DNA from: Paraburkholderia adhaesiva
GTDB taxonomy: Bacteria; Pseudomonadota; Gammaproteobacteria; Burkholderiales; Burkholderiaceae
Direction of reading: 5' to 3'
DNA: 64,000 bases
NCBI RefSeq assembly: GCF_021390575.1
Contig: NZ_JAJEJQ010000001.1
Coordinates: forward strand, 434,001 to 498,000
Below are positions 36,477 through 46,435 of this stretch, in pieces; the first letter of the stretch is position 1, and each line of letters opens with the position of its first letter. The position numbers and the translations under genes are program-made. A model generated the notes under the pieces. That model saw only the letters and a list, made by a program, of their open reading frames with translations, did not search any database and was not told the DNA's origin.

Positions 36477-36788
36477 ATGAGCGACATGATTCGCATGCAC
36501 AATCCGCCCCATCCGGGCGCGACACTACGAGACGACATCCTGCCGGAACTGGGTCTGACCGTGACCGAAGCCGCGGCGCAACTTGGGGTCACGCGCGCGG
36601 CGCTTTCGCGCGTGCTCAACGGGCGCGCCGGCATTTCCCCGGAAATGGCGTTGCGGATCGAAGCCTGGCTAGGCGAGGAAAACGGCGGCCGCGCGGACCT
36701 CTGGCTTGCCCAGCAGGTTGCCTGGGACCTGTGGCAGGCGCGCTCGAAAGGTGTGCCGCGCGTGGCTCGTGCCGTCGCCCGTTCCTGA
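36477..36788 (+). CDS. higA: HigA-type helix-turn-helix antitoxin
   Basis: The 103-residue protein has a HTH_3/XRE domain over about residues 15-75: HPGATLRDDILPELGLTVTE, then AAAQLGVTRAALSRVLNGRA, then GISPEMALRIEAWLG. HigA binds the toxin and represses the operon. Starts at 36477 and at the in-frame ATG 36486 are both possible; the first has a GAGGTGCTGAAG-like upstream. The C-terminal 20 residues are basic and divergent. It is co-transcribed with higB. Confidence 0.92.
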   Translation: MSDMIRMHNPPHPGATLRDDILPELGLTVTEAAAQLGVTRAALSRVLNGRAGISPEMALRIEAWLGEENGGRADLWLAQQVAWDLWQARSKGVPRVARAVARS

Positions 36789-36884
36789 AACAGCGCGTTT
36801 GTGACGGGCCGACGCCTCCAAACGTCGGTGATGCTGCTCGAATCACGTAAAATCGCGGTCTAAACCTGACTTTACGATCGACGC

Positions 36885-38135
36885 ATGAGCACCGAGTCCT
36901 CCCAATCCAGTGGCACCCCAGCCTTTCCGGTCACCGACGAGGTTCGTCACGCGCTCGCCGTCACGAAGCGCGGCGTGGACGAACTGCTGATCGAAGAAGA
37001 ATTCCAGCAAAAACTCGCGCGCAGCGCGGCCACGGGCAAGCCCCTGCGTATCAAGCTCGGCCTCGATCCAACGGCGCCCGACATCCACATCGGTCACACG
37101 GTGGTGCTCAATAAAATGCGCCAGTTGCAGGACCTCGGCCACACCGTGATTTTCCTGATCGGCGACTTTACGTCGCTGATCGGCGACCCGTCCGGCCGTA
37201 ATGCAACGCGTCCTCCGCTCACGCGCGAGCAGATCGAATCGAACGCGAAGACGTACTTTGATCAGGCCGCGCTCGTGCTCGACCGCGAAAAGACCGAGAT
37301 CCGCTACAACAGCGAATGGTCGATGCCGCTCGGCGCCGACGGCATGATCAAGCTCGCTTCGCGTTACACGGTTGCGCGAATCCTCGAACGTGAGGATTTC
37401 ACCAAGCGCTTCCAGGGCGGCGTGCCGATTTCGATTCACGAATTCCTCTATCCGCTGATGCAGGGTTACGACTCGGTTGCGCTGAACGCCGACCTCGAAC
37501 TCGGCGGTACCGACCAGAAGTTCAATCTGCTGGTTGGTCGCGAACTGCAGAAGCAGTACGGCCAGGAACAGCAGTGCATTCTCACGATGCCGCTGCTGGA
37601 GGGGCTCGATGGCGTCGAGAAGATGTCGAAGTCGAAGAACAACTACGTCGGCATCAGCGAGAAGCCGAACGACATGTTCGGCAAGCTCATGAGCATCTCC
37701 GACGTGCTCATGTGGCGCTATTTCGAGCTGCTGTCGTTCCGTCCGATGGGCGAAATCGAGGGCTTCAAGCGCGAAGCCGAATCGGGCCGCAATCCGCGTG
37801 ACTTCAAGGTGCTGCTCGCACAGGAGGTCGTCGCGCGCTTTCACTCGCAAGCCGATGCCGAGCGTGCGCTCGAGGACTTCAATCACCGTGCGAAGGGCGG
37901 CGTGCCCGACGACATCCCCTCGGTGACGATCGCGGGCGCGCCGCTCGCGATCGGCCAGTTGCTCAAACAGGCTGGCCTTGTGCCGTCGACGAGCGAGGCA
38001 CTGCGCAACATCGAGCAGGGCGGCGTGAAGATCGACGGTACGAGCGTCTCCGACAAGGGTCTGAAGGTCGAGGCAGGCGAGTTCGTCGTGCAGGTGGGCA
38101 AGCGCCGCTTCGCGCGCGTGACGCTGACCGCGTGA
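36885..38135 (+). CDS. tyrS: Tyrosyl-tRNA synthetase (TyrS)
   Basis: The 416-residue class I enzyme charges tRNA-Tyr. The HIGH motif is at residues 68-71 (DIHIGHTVV) and KMSKS at 246-250 ([11 protein letters not shown]). The C-terminal S4-like RNA-binding domain covers about residues 345-416. The sequence is of the TyrZ-like group common in beta-proteobacteria, distinct from the E. coli TyrS subgroup (inferred from length and motif setting). It is followed by dtd after 52 bases. Confidence 0.97.
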   Translation: MSTESSQSSGTPAFPVTDEVRHALAVTKRGVDELLIEEEFQQKLARSAATGKPLRIKLGLDPTAPDIHIGHTVVLNKMRQLQDLGHTVIFLIGDFTSLIGDPSGRNATRPPLTREQIESNAKTYFDQAALVLDREKTEIRYNSEWSMPLGADGMIKLASRYTVARILEREDFTKRFQGGVPISIHEFLYPLMQGYDSVALNADLELGGTDQKFNLLVGRELQKQYGQEQQCILTMPLLEGLDGVEKMSKSKNNYVGISEKPNDMFGKLMSISDVLMWRYFELLSFRPMGEIEGFKREAESGRNPRDFKVLLAQEVVARFHSQADAERALEDFNHRAKGGVPDDIPSVTIAGAPLAIGQLLKQAGLVPSTSEALRNIEQGGVKIDGTSVSDKGLKVEAGEFVVQVGKRRFARVTLTA

Positions 38136-38187
38136 TGACGTTGCACCCGCAGCGATCGCGCCACGCGCAGCAGCTGGAGCGCGCGCG

Positions 38188-38646
38188 ATGATCGCATTGA
38201 TTCAGCGCGTGCGTCGCGCCGAAGTGCGCGTGGATGATCGCGCGACTGGCGCGATCGGCCAGGGGCTGCTTGTGCTCGTCTGTGCCGAGCGCGGCGATAC
38301 CGAGGCCAACGCCGACAAGCTGCTCGCGAAGCTGCTCGGCTACCGCGTGTTCAGCGATGCGGCTGGGAAGATGAACCTGCCGGTGCAGAACATCGACGGC
38401 AACGGCACGCCGGGCGGTCTCCTGCTCGTGTCACAGTTCACGCTCGCCGCCGATACCAACAGCGGCCTGCGTCCGAGCTTCACGCCCGCTGCACCACCCG
38501 ACGAAGGCCGCCGGCTCTTCGACTACTTCGTCGCTGCTGCGCGGGCCAGGCACCCGGTGGTCGAAACGGGCGAATTTGGCGCCGACATGCAGGTGTCGCT
38601 CATCAACGACGGCCCTGTGACTTTCTGGCTCCAGGTCCGCAATTGA
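38188..38646 (+). CDS. dtd: D-aminoacyl-tRNA deacylase (Dtd)
   Basis: The 152-residue homodimeric enzyme removes D-amino acids, and also glycine, mischarged on tRNAs. The active-site motifs are visible: [17 protein letters not shown] near residues 80-96 and [10 protein letters not shown] near the C-terminus, where the Gly-cisPro pair enters the partner's site. The start [17 protein letters not shown] is typical. It sits just after tyrS, a functional match because Dtd was first described for D-Tyr-tRNA. Confidence 0.96.
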   Translation: MIALIQRVRRAEVRVDDRATGAIGQGLLVLVCAERGDTEANADKLLAKLLGYRVFSDAAGKMNLPVQNIDGNGTPGGLLLVSQFTLAADTNSGLRPSFTPAAPPDEGRRLFDYFVAAARARHPVVETGEFGADMQVSLINDGPVTFWLQVRN

Positions 38647-38653
38647 TTCTTCC

Positions 38654-38681
38654 GCGGGCATCGTGCCCGCGCGACTTTTTC
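38654..38681 (+). terminator. Weak intrinsic terminator after dtd
   Basis: GCGGGCA pairs with TGCCCGC (7 bp, TCG loop); the T-run (TTTTT) begins five bases after the stem, so efficiency may be low. The phosphatase gene follows. Confidence 0.6.
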
Positions 38682-38735
38682 CGACAATGGCATTTGCTTT
38701 ACTGAGGATGCCTTCGAAAACCCACGCGCCGCCCC

Positions 38736-39404
38736 ATGACCACGCAAATCATCTTCATCCGACACGGTGAGACCGACTGGAACCGCATCAAGCGCATTCA
38801 GGGCCATATCGACATTCCGCTTGCACAGAGCGGCATCGACCAGGCGCAGCAACTGGGCAGTCGCATCGCCTGCGAGGCGCAATCGGGCGCGCGGCTCGAC
38901 GCGGTGTGGTCCAGTGACTTGATGCGCGCGCAACAAACCGCCCAGCCAGTCGCGCAGGCGCTGCAAGTGCCGGTGCAACTCGCCCCGGGGCTGCGCGAGC
39001 GGAACTACGGCGCATTTCAGGGCCACGACAGCGACGAGATCGCCGCGCGCTTTCCCGACGAATACGCACACTGGCAGACGCGCGACCCCGGTTTCGCGCC
39101 GCCCGAGGGCGAATCGCATCGCGTGTTCTACCATCGCGTGCTGCACGCGCTCGAGCCGCTGATCGCGGCGCATCAGGGCGGGCGTATTGCGGTCGTCACG
39201 CACGGCGGCGTGCTCGATTGCGTTTATCGCTTTGCGCGCGGCCTGCCGCTCGACGCGCCGCGCAACTGGCCGCTGTTCAATACGAGCGTGAACATCGTCG
39301 ATTTCGAGAGCGATGGCGCTGTCACGCAGGCGAGTGTCGTCGCCTGGGGCGACGTCACACATCTGGACGGTGCAAGCGCCGATGACGGCTTCAGGCGCGT
39401 GTGA
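38736..39404 (+). CDS. Histidine phosphatase family protein (GpmB/CobC-like)
   Basis: The 222-residue product carries the phosphohistidine active site RHG at residues 9-11 (IIFIRHGETDWN), LRERNYGAFQGHDSDE with a catalytic acid region, and a second histidine in VVTHGGVLDC. Such enzymes hydrolyse small phosphate esters; PGAP-like names include phosphoglycerate mutase or alpha-ribazole phosphatase. No substrate can be assigned. It is on the same strand as tyrS-dtd, 90 bases after dtd. Confidence 0.9.
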   Translation: MTTQIIFIRHGETDWNRIKRIQGHIDIPLAQSGIDQAQQLGSRIACEAQSGARLDAVWSSDLMRAQQTAQPVAQALQVPVQLAPGLRERNYGAFQGHDSDEIAARFPDEYAHWQTRDPGFAPPEGESHRVFYHRVLHALEPLIAAHQGGRIAVVTHGGVLDCVYRFARGLPLDAPRNWPLFNTSVNIVDFESDGAVTQASVVAWGDVTHLDGASADDGFRRV

Positions 39405-39720
39405 GAACCGGAACGCTGACGCGTCCGCCGTCCTTCACGTCTCGCAGCCACGGCCGTAGTTGCGATGACGTTTTTTTGCGATAGCTTCAACTTCCATCAC
39501 CAACGTCTTACGGCCCCTTTCCAATTGCCAACCTGAAACGAGGTCTGGCTGATAACATTCTTCTGAGCTTTGCTCCGCTTCGGCCATCGGTCGCTCCGAC
39601 GTCGTTTCCCATGCGGCGGCGGGCGCCGGCCGCGCGTTGTAGAGGACGCGCGCGTGCCGCGCCGCGGCGTGCAAAGGCTCATTTGCCAGATAGTTTCCGA
39701 AAAAGACGCAGGAGATTCAA
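39405..39720. other. Intergenic region upstream of the LivK-like gene
   Basis: About 316 bases. A minus-strand open frame of 79 codons (39435-39674) has no recognisable content or start signal. The binding-protein promoter should be here; no confident hexamers were found. Confidence 0.5.
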
Positions 39721-40866
39721 ATGACGTTCAAGCTTCACAAGCTGCTGCCGCTCAGCGCCGCAGTCGTTGCGCTCGCAGCGATGTCCGCCAACGCATCCGC
39801 CGACCAGGTCGTCAAGATCGGTCACGTCGGTCCGCTCACCGGCGGTTCGGCGCACCTCGGCAAGGACAATGAGAACGGCGCCCGCCTCGCCATCGAGGAA
39901 ATCAACGCGAAGGGCCTCACGATCGGCGGCCAGAAGATCACGCTGCAACTCGACGGACAGGACGATGGCGCCGACCCGCGTCAGGCCACCCAGGTTGCGC
40001 AGAAGCTCGTCGACGACAAGGTCGTCGCGGTGATCGGCCACCTGAACTCGGGCGCCTCGATTCCGGCTTCGAAGATCTATAGCGATGCGGGCATCGTGCA
40101 GATTTCGCCGTCGTCGACGAACCCGGCCTACACGCAGCAAGGCTTCAAGACGACCTACCGTGTCGTCGCGACCGATGCGCAGCAAGGCCCGGCACTCGCC
40201 AACTACGCAGCGAAGACGCTGAACGTGAAGAGCGTCGCAATCGTCGACGATTCGACCGCTTACGGCCAGGGCCTCGCGAACGAGTTCGAGAAGACCGCGA
40301 AGTCGCTCGGCCTGAAGGTGCTGTCGCATGACGCGACGAACGACAAGGCCGTGGACTTCCGCGCGATTCTCACGAAGATCAAGGGCGAAAACCCCGACGC
40401 GATCATGTACGGCGGCATGGACGCCACGGGCGGCCCGTTCGCGAAGCAGTCGAAGCAGCTCGGCCTGCGCGCGAAGGTGCTTTCGGGTGACGGCGTCTGC
40501 ACGGAAAGCCTCGCGCAGCTCGCAGGCGCGGCAGCCGACAACGTCGTGTGCTCGCAAGCCGGTATGGCGCTCGAGCGCATGGACGGCGGTGCAGCGTTCG
40601 CAGCGAAGTACGAGAAGCACTTCGGCCACGCAATCGAATTCGATGCGCCGTTCACGTATGACGCGGTGTATATCGTTGTCGACGCGATGAAGCGTGCGAA
40701 CTCGACCGATCCGGCGAAGATTCTCGCCGCGATTCCGGGCACCGACTACAAGGGTGTGATCGGCGAGACGACGTTCGACTCGAAGGGCGACCTCAAGCAC
40801 GGCGTGATCTCGCTCTACGACTACAAGGCGGGCAAGAAGACGCTGCTCGACGTGGTGAAGATGTAA
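39721..40866 (+). CDS. Branched-chain amino acid ABC transporter binding protein (LivK-like)
   Basis: The 381-residue periplasmic binding protein has a signal peptide (cleavage after ANASA, near residue 27) and the type I periplasmic fold: VVKIGHVGPLTGGSAHLGKD, LDGQDDGADPRQATQVAQKL and VIGHLNSGASIPASKIYSDA are typical of LivJ/LivK. It binds Leu/Ile/Val or related amino acids. The start follows AGGAG. No permease or ATPase genes adjoin, so it must work with a transporter encoded elsewhere, a common situation in Burkholderia. Confidence 0.92.
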   Translation: MTFKLHKLLPLSAAVVALAAMSANASADQVVKIGHVGPLTGGSAHLGKDNENGARLAIEEINAKGLTIGGQKITLQLDGQDDGADPRQATQVAQKLVDDKVVAVIGHLNSGASIPASKIYSDAGIVQISPSSTNPAYTQQGFKTTYRVVATDAQQGPALANYAAKTLNVKSVAIVDDSTAYGQGLANEFEKTAKSLGLKVLSHDATNDKAVDFRAILTKIKGENPDAIMYGGMDATGGPFAKQSKQLGLRAKVLSGDGVCTESLAQLAGAAADNVVCSQAGMALERMDGGAAFAAKYEKHFGHAIEFDAPFTYDAVYIVVDAMKRANSTDPAKILAAIPGTDYKGVIGETTFDSKGDLKHGVISLYDYKAGKKTLLDVVKM

Positions 40867-40923
40867 GACGGTGTGCGCCGCAAGGCGCACGGTGTCACGC
40901 GAACGCGTGACCGACGCGTGACG

Positions 40924-40958
40924 AAAGCGGCCAACCGGCATTTGCGGGTTGGTCGTTT
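40924..40958 (+). terminator. Likely terminator after the LivK-like gene
   Basis: GGCCAACC pairs with GGTTGGTC (one G-U pair) around a 9-base loop and is followed by GTTTTGCTTT. It lies 60 bases after the stop codon. Confidence 0.65.
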
Positions 40959-40963
40959 TGCTT

Positions 40964-41923
40964 TCAGGGCTGCGGGTCCTGGTGCGGCTTGGCCGCTGCT
41001 CGCCGACGCGCGCGCTTCGATACGCCGTTGACGAGCGCCCAGCGCAGCACGGGCGCGACCGTACGCATGCCCGGCCGTACGAGCGCGTGGCGCATGAATG
41101 CCAGGCGGTCGAAGCCGAGCAATTGCTGTGCGAACGGCGGCAGCAAGTCGATGCCGGCGTGCCGCATCAGCATGCCCGCCGGACGCATGGCTGGCCGCGG
41201 CGCGGGCGCGTTCATCAGCACGCGCACGACTTCGCGTGTGCGCTCGCTCGCCACCAGCTCGGGCTGCATCGAGCGCAGGTAAGCTGCGATCTCGGCGCGT
41301 GAAGAGGGCACGTCGGTCGCGCCAAGGAACCGTGCGATGCGCGAAGTCTCCGCGTAATACTGGTCCTGCAGCGCCTCCGGCAGTGAAGGGTTCACGTAGC
41401 GCAAATGCGCCGCGAGAAAACTCGACACCTCGGCTACATGGACCCAGGTCAACAACGCGGGGTCGCTGGCACGATACGGGCGGCCGTCCGGCGCCGTGCC
41501 GGTCACGCCCTCGTGGATCGTCTTGACTCGCTCGATCAGCGCGAGGGCATCGGCGCGGCTGCCGTAGGTCGTGCCTGCGATGAACGTCGCGGTGCGGCGC
41601 AGCCGGCCGAGAATGTCGCTGCGGAACGTCGAGTGATCCCAGACGCCCGCGAGTGCGAGCGGATGCAACGACTGCAGCAGGAGTGCGCTGATGCCACCCG
41701 CCATCATCGATGCGAAATCGGCGTGCACCTTCCAGCACACGGCGTCGGGGCCGAAGAGGCCTGGATCGCCAGGTGGTGCGGAGTAGTCGAGTCTTGGGCC
41801 GCTGCCCGTGGTGAGGTGGGTCACGCTCTCGGCGAGCACCATGCGCACGCGGTGCGCAAGCTGTGCTGCGAGCCCGGTGGGTTCGGGGGCGTCGTGGCGG
41901 CGGCCGGCGTGTTGTTCGGACAT
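40964..41923 (-). CDS. Oxygenase MpaB / DUF2236 family protein
   Basis: The 319-residue protein matches the MpaB-related DUF2236 family (latex-clearing-protein relatives), many of which bind haem b. Recognisable segments are VCWKVHADFASMMAGGISAL, LLLQSLHPLALAGVWDHSTF and LTWVHVAEVSSFLAAHLRY, where histidines are plausible haem or metal ligands. The substrate is unknown. It ends convergent with the LivK-like gene and starts 28 bases after the ruvB stop, so it may be the last gene in the ruv transcript. Confidence 0.82.
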   Translation of the reverse strand: MSEQHAGRRHDAPEPTGLAAQLAHRVRMVLAESVTHLTTGSGPRLDYSAPPGDPGLFGPDAVCWKVHADFASMMAGGISALLLQSLHPLALAGVWDHSTFRSDILGRLRRTATFIAGTTYGSRADALALIERVKTIHEGVTGTAPDGRPYRASDPALLTWVHVAEVSSFLAAHLRYVNPSLPEALQDQYYAETSRIARFLGATDVPSSRAEIAAYLRSMQPELVASERTREVVRVLMNAPAPRPAMRPAGMLMRHAGIDLLPPFAQQLLGFDRLAFMRHALVRPGMRTVAPVLRWALVNGVSKRARRRAAAKPHQDPQP

Positions 41924-41951
41924 CGCGTGTTCGCTCAGGCCCGGTCGCGCA

Positions 41952-43034
41952 TCAGGACGCGTTCGGGTCCCAGAAGCCGCCCGATGCTGCCGAATCCGGC
42001 GCGGCGAGCCCGAAATGGCGATACGTGAGCTGCGTCGCGACGCGCCCGCGCGGCGTGCGTTGCAGATAGCCCTGCTGGATCAGGTACGGCTCGAGCACGT
42101 CTTCGATCGTGTCGCGTTCCTCACCGATCGCCGCAGCCAGGTTGTCGATGCCGACCGGCCCGCCGTCGAACTTGTGCAGGATCGCTTCGAGCAGCTTGCG
42201 GTCCATGAGGTCGAAGCCGACCGGATCCACGTCGAGCATCTTGAGCGCGGCGTCGGCAACGCTTGCCGTGATCGAGCCGTCGGCCTTCACTTCGGCATAG
42301 TCGCGCACGCGGCGCAGCAGACGGTTCGCGATACGCGGCGTACCGCGCGAGCGGCGCGCGATTTCGAGCGCGCCGTCGGGATGGATGTGCGCGCCGAGCA
42401 GCGCTGCAGAACGCTGCACGATGCGGCTCAACTCGCTCGCGTTGTAGAACTCCAGCCGCGAGACGATACCGAAACGGTCGCGCAGCGGGTTCGTGAGCAT
42501 GCCCGCGCGCGTGGTCGCGCCGACCAGCGTGAACGGCTGCAGGTCGAGCTTTACGCTGCGCGCAGCGGGCCCTTCGCCGATCATGATGTCGATCTGGTAG
42601 TCCTCGAGCGCCGGGTAGAGGATTTCCTCGACGACCGGCGAAAGCCGGTGAATTTCGTCGATGAAGAGCACGTCGTTGGCTTCGAGGTTCGTGAGCAGGG
42701 CGGCAAGATCGCCTGCACGCTCCAGCACCGGCCCCGACGTTTGCCGCAGATTGACCCCCATTTCGCGCGCGATGATGTGAGCGAGCGTGGTCTTGCCGAG
42801 GCCCGGTGGCCCGAACAGCAGCACGTGATCGAGCGGCTCTGAGCGGCGCTTCGCGGCCTCGATGAAGATCTCGAGCTGGCCGCGCACCTTTTCCTGGCCA
42901 ACGTATTCGTCGAGCTGGCGCGGTCGCAGCGCGCGTTCGAACGCCTCCTCGTTGCGCGAGGCCGGCGCTGCGTCGATCATGCGCGCGCCTTCGGTGTCAG
43001 CGCGGTTTGCGGCGAGTTTGTCGGTTTCGATCAT
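41952..43034 (-). CDS. ruvB: Holliday junction branch migration ATPase (RuvB)
   Basis: The 360-residue AAA+ motor drives branch migration of Holliday junctions with RuvA. Walker A is GPPGLGKT at residues 75-82 and Walker B is [10 protein letters not shown]; sensor and arginine-finger segments ([16 protein letters not shown]) follow, with a winged-helix C-terminus. It lies about 120 bases downstream of ruvA on the same strand. Confidence 0.98.
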   Translation of the reverse strand: MIETDKLAANRADTEGARMIDAAPASRNEEAFERALRPRQLDEYVGQEKVRGQLEIFIEAAKRRSEPLDHVLLFGPPGLGKTTLAHIIAREMGVNLRQTSGPVLERAGDLAALLTNLEANDVLFIDEIHRLSPVVEEILYPALEDYQIDIMIGEGPAARSVKLDLQPFTLVGATTRAGMLTNPLRDRFGIVSRLEFYNASELSRIVQRSAALLGAHIHPDGALEIARRSRGTPRIANRLLRRVRDYAEVKADGSITASVADAALKMLDVDPVGFDLMDRKLLEAILHKFDGGPVGIDNLAAAIGEERDTIEDVLEPYLIQQGYLQRTPRGRVATQLTYRHFGLAAPDSAASGGFWDPNAS

Positions 43035-43155
43035 GGAGCGATTGTACCGCGCGAGGGAGCGCGGGCGGATCGCCCGGGAGGTTGTGCCGCAAGCCGCTGT
43101 TCACGGTCCGGACGCCACGCACAACGTGGCCGTTGCGCGTTTGCGAGCGTGGGCG

Positions 43156-43737
43156 TCAGGCCTTCGAGAGCACCTTCAGCGAGAGCTTGATCCCCTCGGA
43201 CACGCCCGTGCCCGCCGGCACGTTCTTGATCGCGGCAAGCGCTTCTTTCTCCGAATAGCCGAGTGCGAGCAGCGCGTTGAGGATGTCGTTGGCGTGATCG
43301 GACGGCGAAGCGGCTGCGGCCATGGCGCCGAGGTCGGCGCCGAGCTTACCCTTCAGTTCGAGCAAGAGACGCTCGGCGGTCTTCTTGCCGATGCCGGGCA
43401 CGCGCGTGAGCCGCGCCGCATCCTGCAGCGTCACGGCCTGCGAAAGCTCGTGCACGCTCATGCCCGAGAGCACCGCGAGCGCCATACGCGCGCCGATGCC
43501 CGTGATCTTGAGCAGTTCGCGAAACGTCGCGCGTTCCTGTTGCGTGCCGAAGCCGTAGAGCAGATGCGCATCCTCCCGCACGATCATGTGCGTGAGCAGC
43601 ACGAGTTTCTCGCCGGTGCCGGGCAGGTTGTAGAACGTGCTCATGGGCACGTCGATTTCGTAGCCGACACCGTTGCAGTCGACGAGCAGGTGCGGCGGAT
43701 TTTTTTCCAGCAGGACGCCGGCAATGCGACCGATCAT
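43156..43737 (-). CDS. ruvA: Holliday junction DNA-binding protein (RuvA)
   Basis: The 193-residue protein forms the tetramer that holds the open Holliday junction. [20 protein letters not shown] is the typical start. The helix-hairpin-helix motifs are in the middle ([15 protein letters not shown] and [19 protein letters not shown]), and the C-terminal domain that contacts RuvB begins near residue 145. It lies between ruvC and ruvB. Confidence 0.98.
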   Translation of the reverse strand: MIGRIAGVLLEKNPPHLLVDCNGVGYEIDVPMSTFYNLPGTGEKLVLLTHMIVREDAHLLYGFGTQQERATFRELLKITGIGARMALAVLSGMSVHELSQAVTLQDAARLTRVPGIGKKTAERLLLELKGKLGADLGAMAAAASPSDHANDILNALLALGYSEKEALAAIKNVPAGTGVSEGIKLSLKVLSKA

Positions 43738-43880
43738 GGCGGATTCAGTGGTGGGAGAAAGCGTGAGTGTAGCGGAGCGCGTGGCGCCTGGGCGCGGCGA
43801 AAAGGAGCGTTAGCCGTCCGGCCTGGGTATACCCAAGCGAGCGCCGCCACTTGCCGTCGATGAACCCTGGCGGAGGAACT

Positions 43881-44423
43881 TCAGCCGATGAGCCGCCCAC
43901 GCCGCACGCGTATGCCCTTTTTCGCAAGCGCGGGCGCGAGTTCGCCGAGCGTCGCGAGCGTATCGCCGCCGTGCGCGTGGCAGATGGCCATGCCGAGCGC
44001 GTCGGCGGCGTCGGTGCCCGGCGTGCCCGAGAGGTTCAGGAGGCGCACGACCATCTGTTGCATCTGCTCTTTGGTCGCGCGGCCGTAGCCCACCACGGCC
44101 TGCTTGAGCTGCAGCGCGGTGTATTCGGCGACGGGCACGCCGCCCGACACGAGCCCGCAGATCGCTGCGCCACGCGCCTGGCCGAGCAGCAGCGTCGATT
44201 GCGGATTGACGTTGACGAACACTTTTTCGATCGCGGCCGTATCGGGCGCATGCTGGCGGATCAGCGTAGAAACGCCTTCGAAGATGATGCCGAGGCGCGT
44301 GGGCAGGTCGGCGTCGCCGGTGCGGATCACGCCGCTCGCGACATACGTCAGTTGATGGCCGTGACGCTCGATCACGCCGAAGCCAGTGACGCGCAAGCCG
44401 GGGTCGATGCCGATGATTCTCAT
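43881..44423 (-). CDS. ruvC: Holliday junction resolvase (RuvC)
   Basis: The 180-residue RNase H-fold endonuclease resolves Holliday junctions by paired nicks. The first catalytic aspartate is at residue 7 ([15 protein letters not shown]); a glutamate in [10 protein letters not shown] and acidic residues in [14 protein letters not shown] complete the site. The ATG at 44423 gives the family N-terminus; the frame opens at 44471 without similarity. It is the first of ruvC-ruvA-ruvB on this strand. Confidence 0.97.
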   Translation of the reverse strand: MRIIGIDPGLRVTGFGVIERHGHQLTYVASGVIRTGDADLPTRLGIIFEGVSTLIRQHAPDTAAIEKVFVNVNPQSTLLLGQARGAAICGLVSGGVPVAEYTALQLKQAVVGYGRATKEQMQQMVVRLLNLSGTPGTDAADALGMAICHAHGGDTLATLGELAPALAKKGIRVRRGRLIG

Positions 44424-44497
44424 GAAGGCCGGGAAAAACGAATGTGCCTGCGATGGTACAACGAACGGCAACCGTACCGCGAGCGTTGAAGGTGCGT

Positions 44498-44533
44498 AAA
44501 AAAACCCGCGGGACGCGAAGTCCAGCGGGTTTT
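44498..44533 (-). terminator. Intrinsic terminator downstream of purH
   Basis: Read on the minus strand, AAAACCCGC pairs with GCGGGTTTT and is followed by TTT. It lies 57 bases after the purH stop and separates purH from ruvC. Confidence 0.85.
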
Positions 44534-44589
44534 CGGGGCTTTCCGGGGCAATACGGCGCGCGTTACAGCGCGCGCCAAAGGTCTGCCGC

Positions 44590-46155
44590 TTAGTGACGGA
44601 AATGGCGGATGCCCGTCATGACCATTGCGATGTTGTGCTCGTCGGCGGCGGCGATCACTTCGTCGTCGCGCATCGAGCCGCCCGGCTGGATCACGCAGGT
44701 CGCGCCGGCGTTCACCACCACGTCGAGACCGTCGCGGAACGGGAAGAACGCGTCCGACGCCACGGCCGAACCCGCGAGCTTGAGACCCGCGTTTTCAGCC
44801 TTGATGCTCGCGATGCGCGCCGAATCCACACGGCTCATCTGGCCCGCGCCGACGCCCATCGTCATGCCGTTCGCGCAGAACACGATCGCGTTCGACTTCA
44901 CGAACTTCGCGACGCGCCAGGCGAAGAGCAGATCGTCCATTTCCTTCGGCGTCGGGTGGCGCTTCGTCACGACACGCAGTTCGTGCGGCTGCACGTTCTT
45001 CGAGTCGAGCGACTGCACGAGCAGGCCACCGCCGACGCGCTTCAGATCGAACGCGTTGTGACCGTTGCCGAGGGCGATCTCGAGCAGACGCACGTTCTGC
45101 TTCGCGGCAAAAACGGCCTTCGCGGCGTCCGAGAACGACGGCGCGATCAGCACTTCGACGAATTGCTTGCTGACGGCCTGCGCCGCCGCTTCATCGACTT
45201 CGCGGTTGAACGCGATGATGCCGCCGAACGCCGAGGTCGGATCGGTCTGGAACGCCTTCGAGTACGCTTCGTGCGCATCGGCGCCAACGGCCACGCCGCA
45301 CGGATTCGCGTGCTTGACGATCACGCAGGCGGGCACGTCGAACGTCTTCACGCATTCCCACGCCGCGTCCGAGTCGGCGATGTTGTTGTACGACAGTTCC
45401 TTGCCCTGCAACTGCTTGTAGTTCGCGAGCGCGCCGGCAGGCGCGCTGATGTCGCGGAAGAACGCTGCGTTCTGGTGCGGGTTTTCGCCGTAGCGCAGGT
45501 CCTGCACCTTGTCGAACGCGAGGTTCAGCACGGCCGGATACGTGTTGCGCGACTTGTGGTCGAGTTCGGACGTGAGGCTCGTCAGGTAGTTCGTGATCGC
45601 GCCGTCATACTGCGCGGTGTGCGCGAACACCTTGGTCGCGAGGCGGAAGTTCGTCGCGTAGCTCACGTTGTTGCCGTTAGCACGCATTTCGTCGAGGACC
45701 GCAGCGTAATCGACGGGATCGACCACGACGGTCACGTCGCGATGATTCTTCGCTGCCGAGCGCAGCATCGTCGGGCCGCCGATGTCGATGTTCTCGATCG
45801 CGTCTTCCAGCGTGCACTCGTCTTTCGAGACGGTCTGGACGAACGGATACAGGTTCACCACCAGCAGGTCGATGGTGGGGATGTCGTGCTTTTTCAGCGC
45901 GGCCATGTGCTCGGGCAGGTCGCGGCGGGCGAGGATGCCGCCGTGCACCTTCGGGTGCAGCGTCTTCACGCGCCCATCGAGCATTTCCGGGAAGCCGGTG
46001 TAATCGGCGACTTCGGTGACGGGGAGGCCCGCGTCCGCGAGCAGTTTTGCGGTGCCGCCGGTCGACAGGATCTTGACGCCGAGCGAGGACAGCGACTTGG
46101 CGAAGTCGACGATGCCCGACTTGTCGGAAACGGAGATGAGCGCTTGCTTGATCAT
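44590..46155 (-). CDS. purH: Bifunctional AICAR transformylase / IMP cyclohydrolase (PurH)
   Basis: The 521-residue enzyme performs the last two steps of IMP synthesis. The N-terminal IMP cyclohydrolase part (about residues 1-195) begins [20 protein letters not shown] and includes [17 protein letters not shown]; the C-terminal transformylase includes [31 protein letters not shown] and the final [12 protein letters not shown]. It lies 46 bases downstream of fis on the same strand. Confidence 0.98.
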   Translation of the reverse strand: MIKQALISVSDKSGIVDFAKSLSSLGVKILSTGGTAKLLADAGLPVTEVADYTGFPEMLDGRVKTLHPKVHGGILARRDLPEHMAALKKHDIPTIDLLVVNLYPFVQTVSKDECTLEDAIENIDIGGPTMLRSAAKNHRDVTVVVDPVDYAAVLDEMRANGNNVSYATNFRLATKVFAHTAQYDGAITNYLTSLTSELDHKSRNTYPAVLNLAFDKVQDLRYGENPHQNAAFFRDISAPAGALANYKQLQGKELSYNNIADSDAAWECVKTFDVPACVIVKHANPCGVAVGADAHEAYSKAFQTDPTSAFGGIIAFNREVDEAAAQAVSKQFVEVLIAPSFSDAAKAVFAAKQNVRLLEIALGNGHNAFDLKRVGGGLLVQSLDSKNVQPHELRVVTKRHPTPKEMDDLLFAWRVAKFVKSNAIVFCANGMTMGVGAGQMSRVDSARIASIKAENAGLKLAGSAVASDAFFPFRDGLDVVVNAGATCVIQPGGSMRDDEVIAAADEHNIAMVMTGIRHFRH

Positions 46156-46201
46156 GATGGAGGAGGGGAGCCGGAAGGATCGAGGGGGCTGCGCCGAAGC
46201 G

Positions 46202-46435
46202 CTACAGCAGGCCGTGCTGCTGGAGCTTCTTGCGCAGCGTGTTGCGGTTGATGCCGAGATACTCGGCGGCCAGCGACTGGTTGCCGCCGGCCTGCTCGAG
46301 CACCACCTCGAGCATCGGTTTTTCGACGATCGAAATCACCATTTCATACACGTCGTGCGGGTTGGAGCCGTCGAGATCCTGGAAGTACACGCCGAGGCTC
46401 TCGCGGACGCATTGTTCGATGTTGTGCTTGCTCAT
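46202..46435 (-). CDS. fis: Fis-family DNA-binding protein
   Basis: This 77-residue protein matches the factor-for-inversion-stimulation nucleoid protein. The C-terminal helix-turn-helix is [20 protein letters not shown] at about residues 50-69. It is shorter than E. coli Fis (98 aa), missing part of the N-terminal beta-hairpin arm used for recombinase activation, as is usual in beta-proteobacteria. Its ATG overlaps the dusB stop (ATGA at 46432-46435), and the dusB-fis arrangement is conserved across many proteobacteria. Confidence 0.95.
   Translation of the reverse strand: MSKHNIEQCVRESLGVYFQDLDGSNPHDVYEMVISIVEKPMLEVVLEQAGGNQSLAAEYLGINRNTLRKKLQQHGLL

Noticed and set aside
39435..39674. A 79-codon minus-strand frame between the phosphatase and the LivK-like gene
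   Set aside because: No ribosome binding site and no family resemblance; it occupies the expected promoter region of the binding-protein gene.
44593..46251. A 552-codon open frame on the plus strand
   Set aside because: It lies antisense to purH throughout. Its composition (His/Arg/Val-rich, no domains) is the usual shadow of a high-GC gene. PurH is certain.
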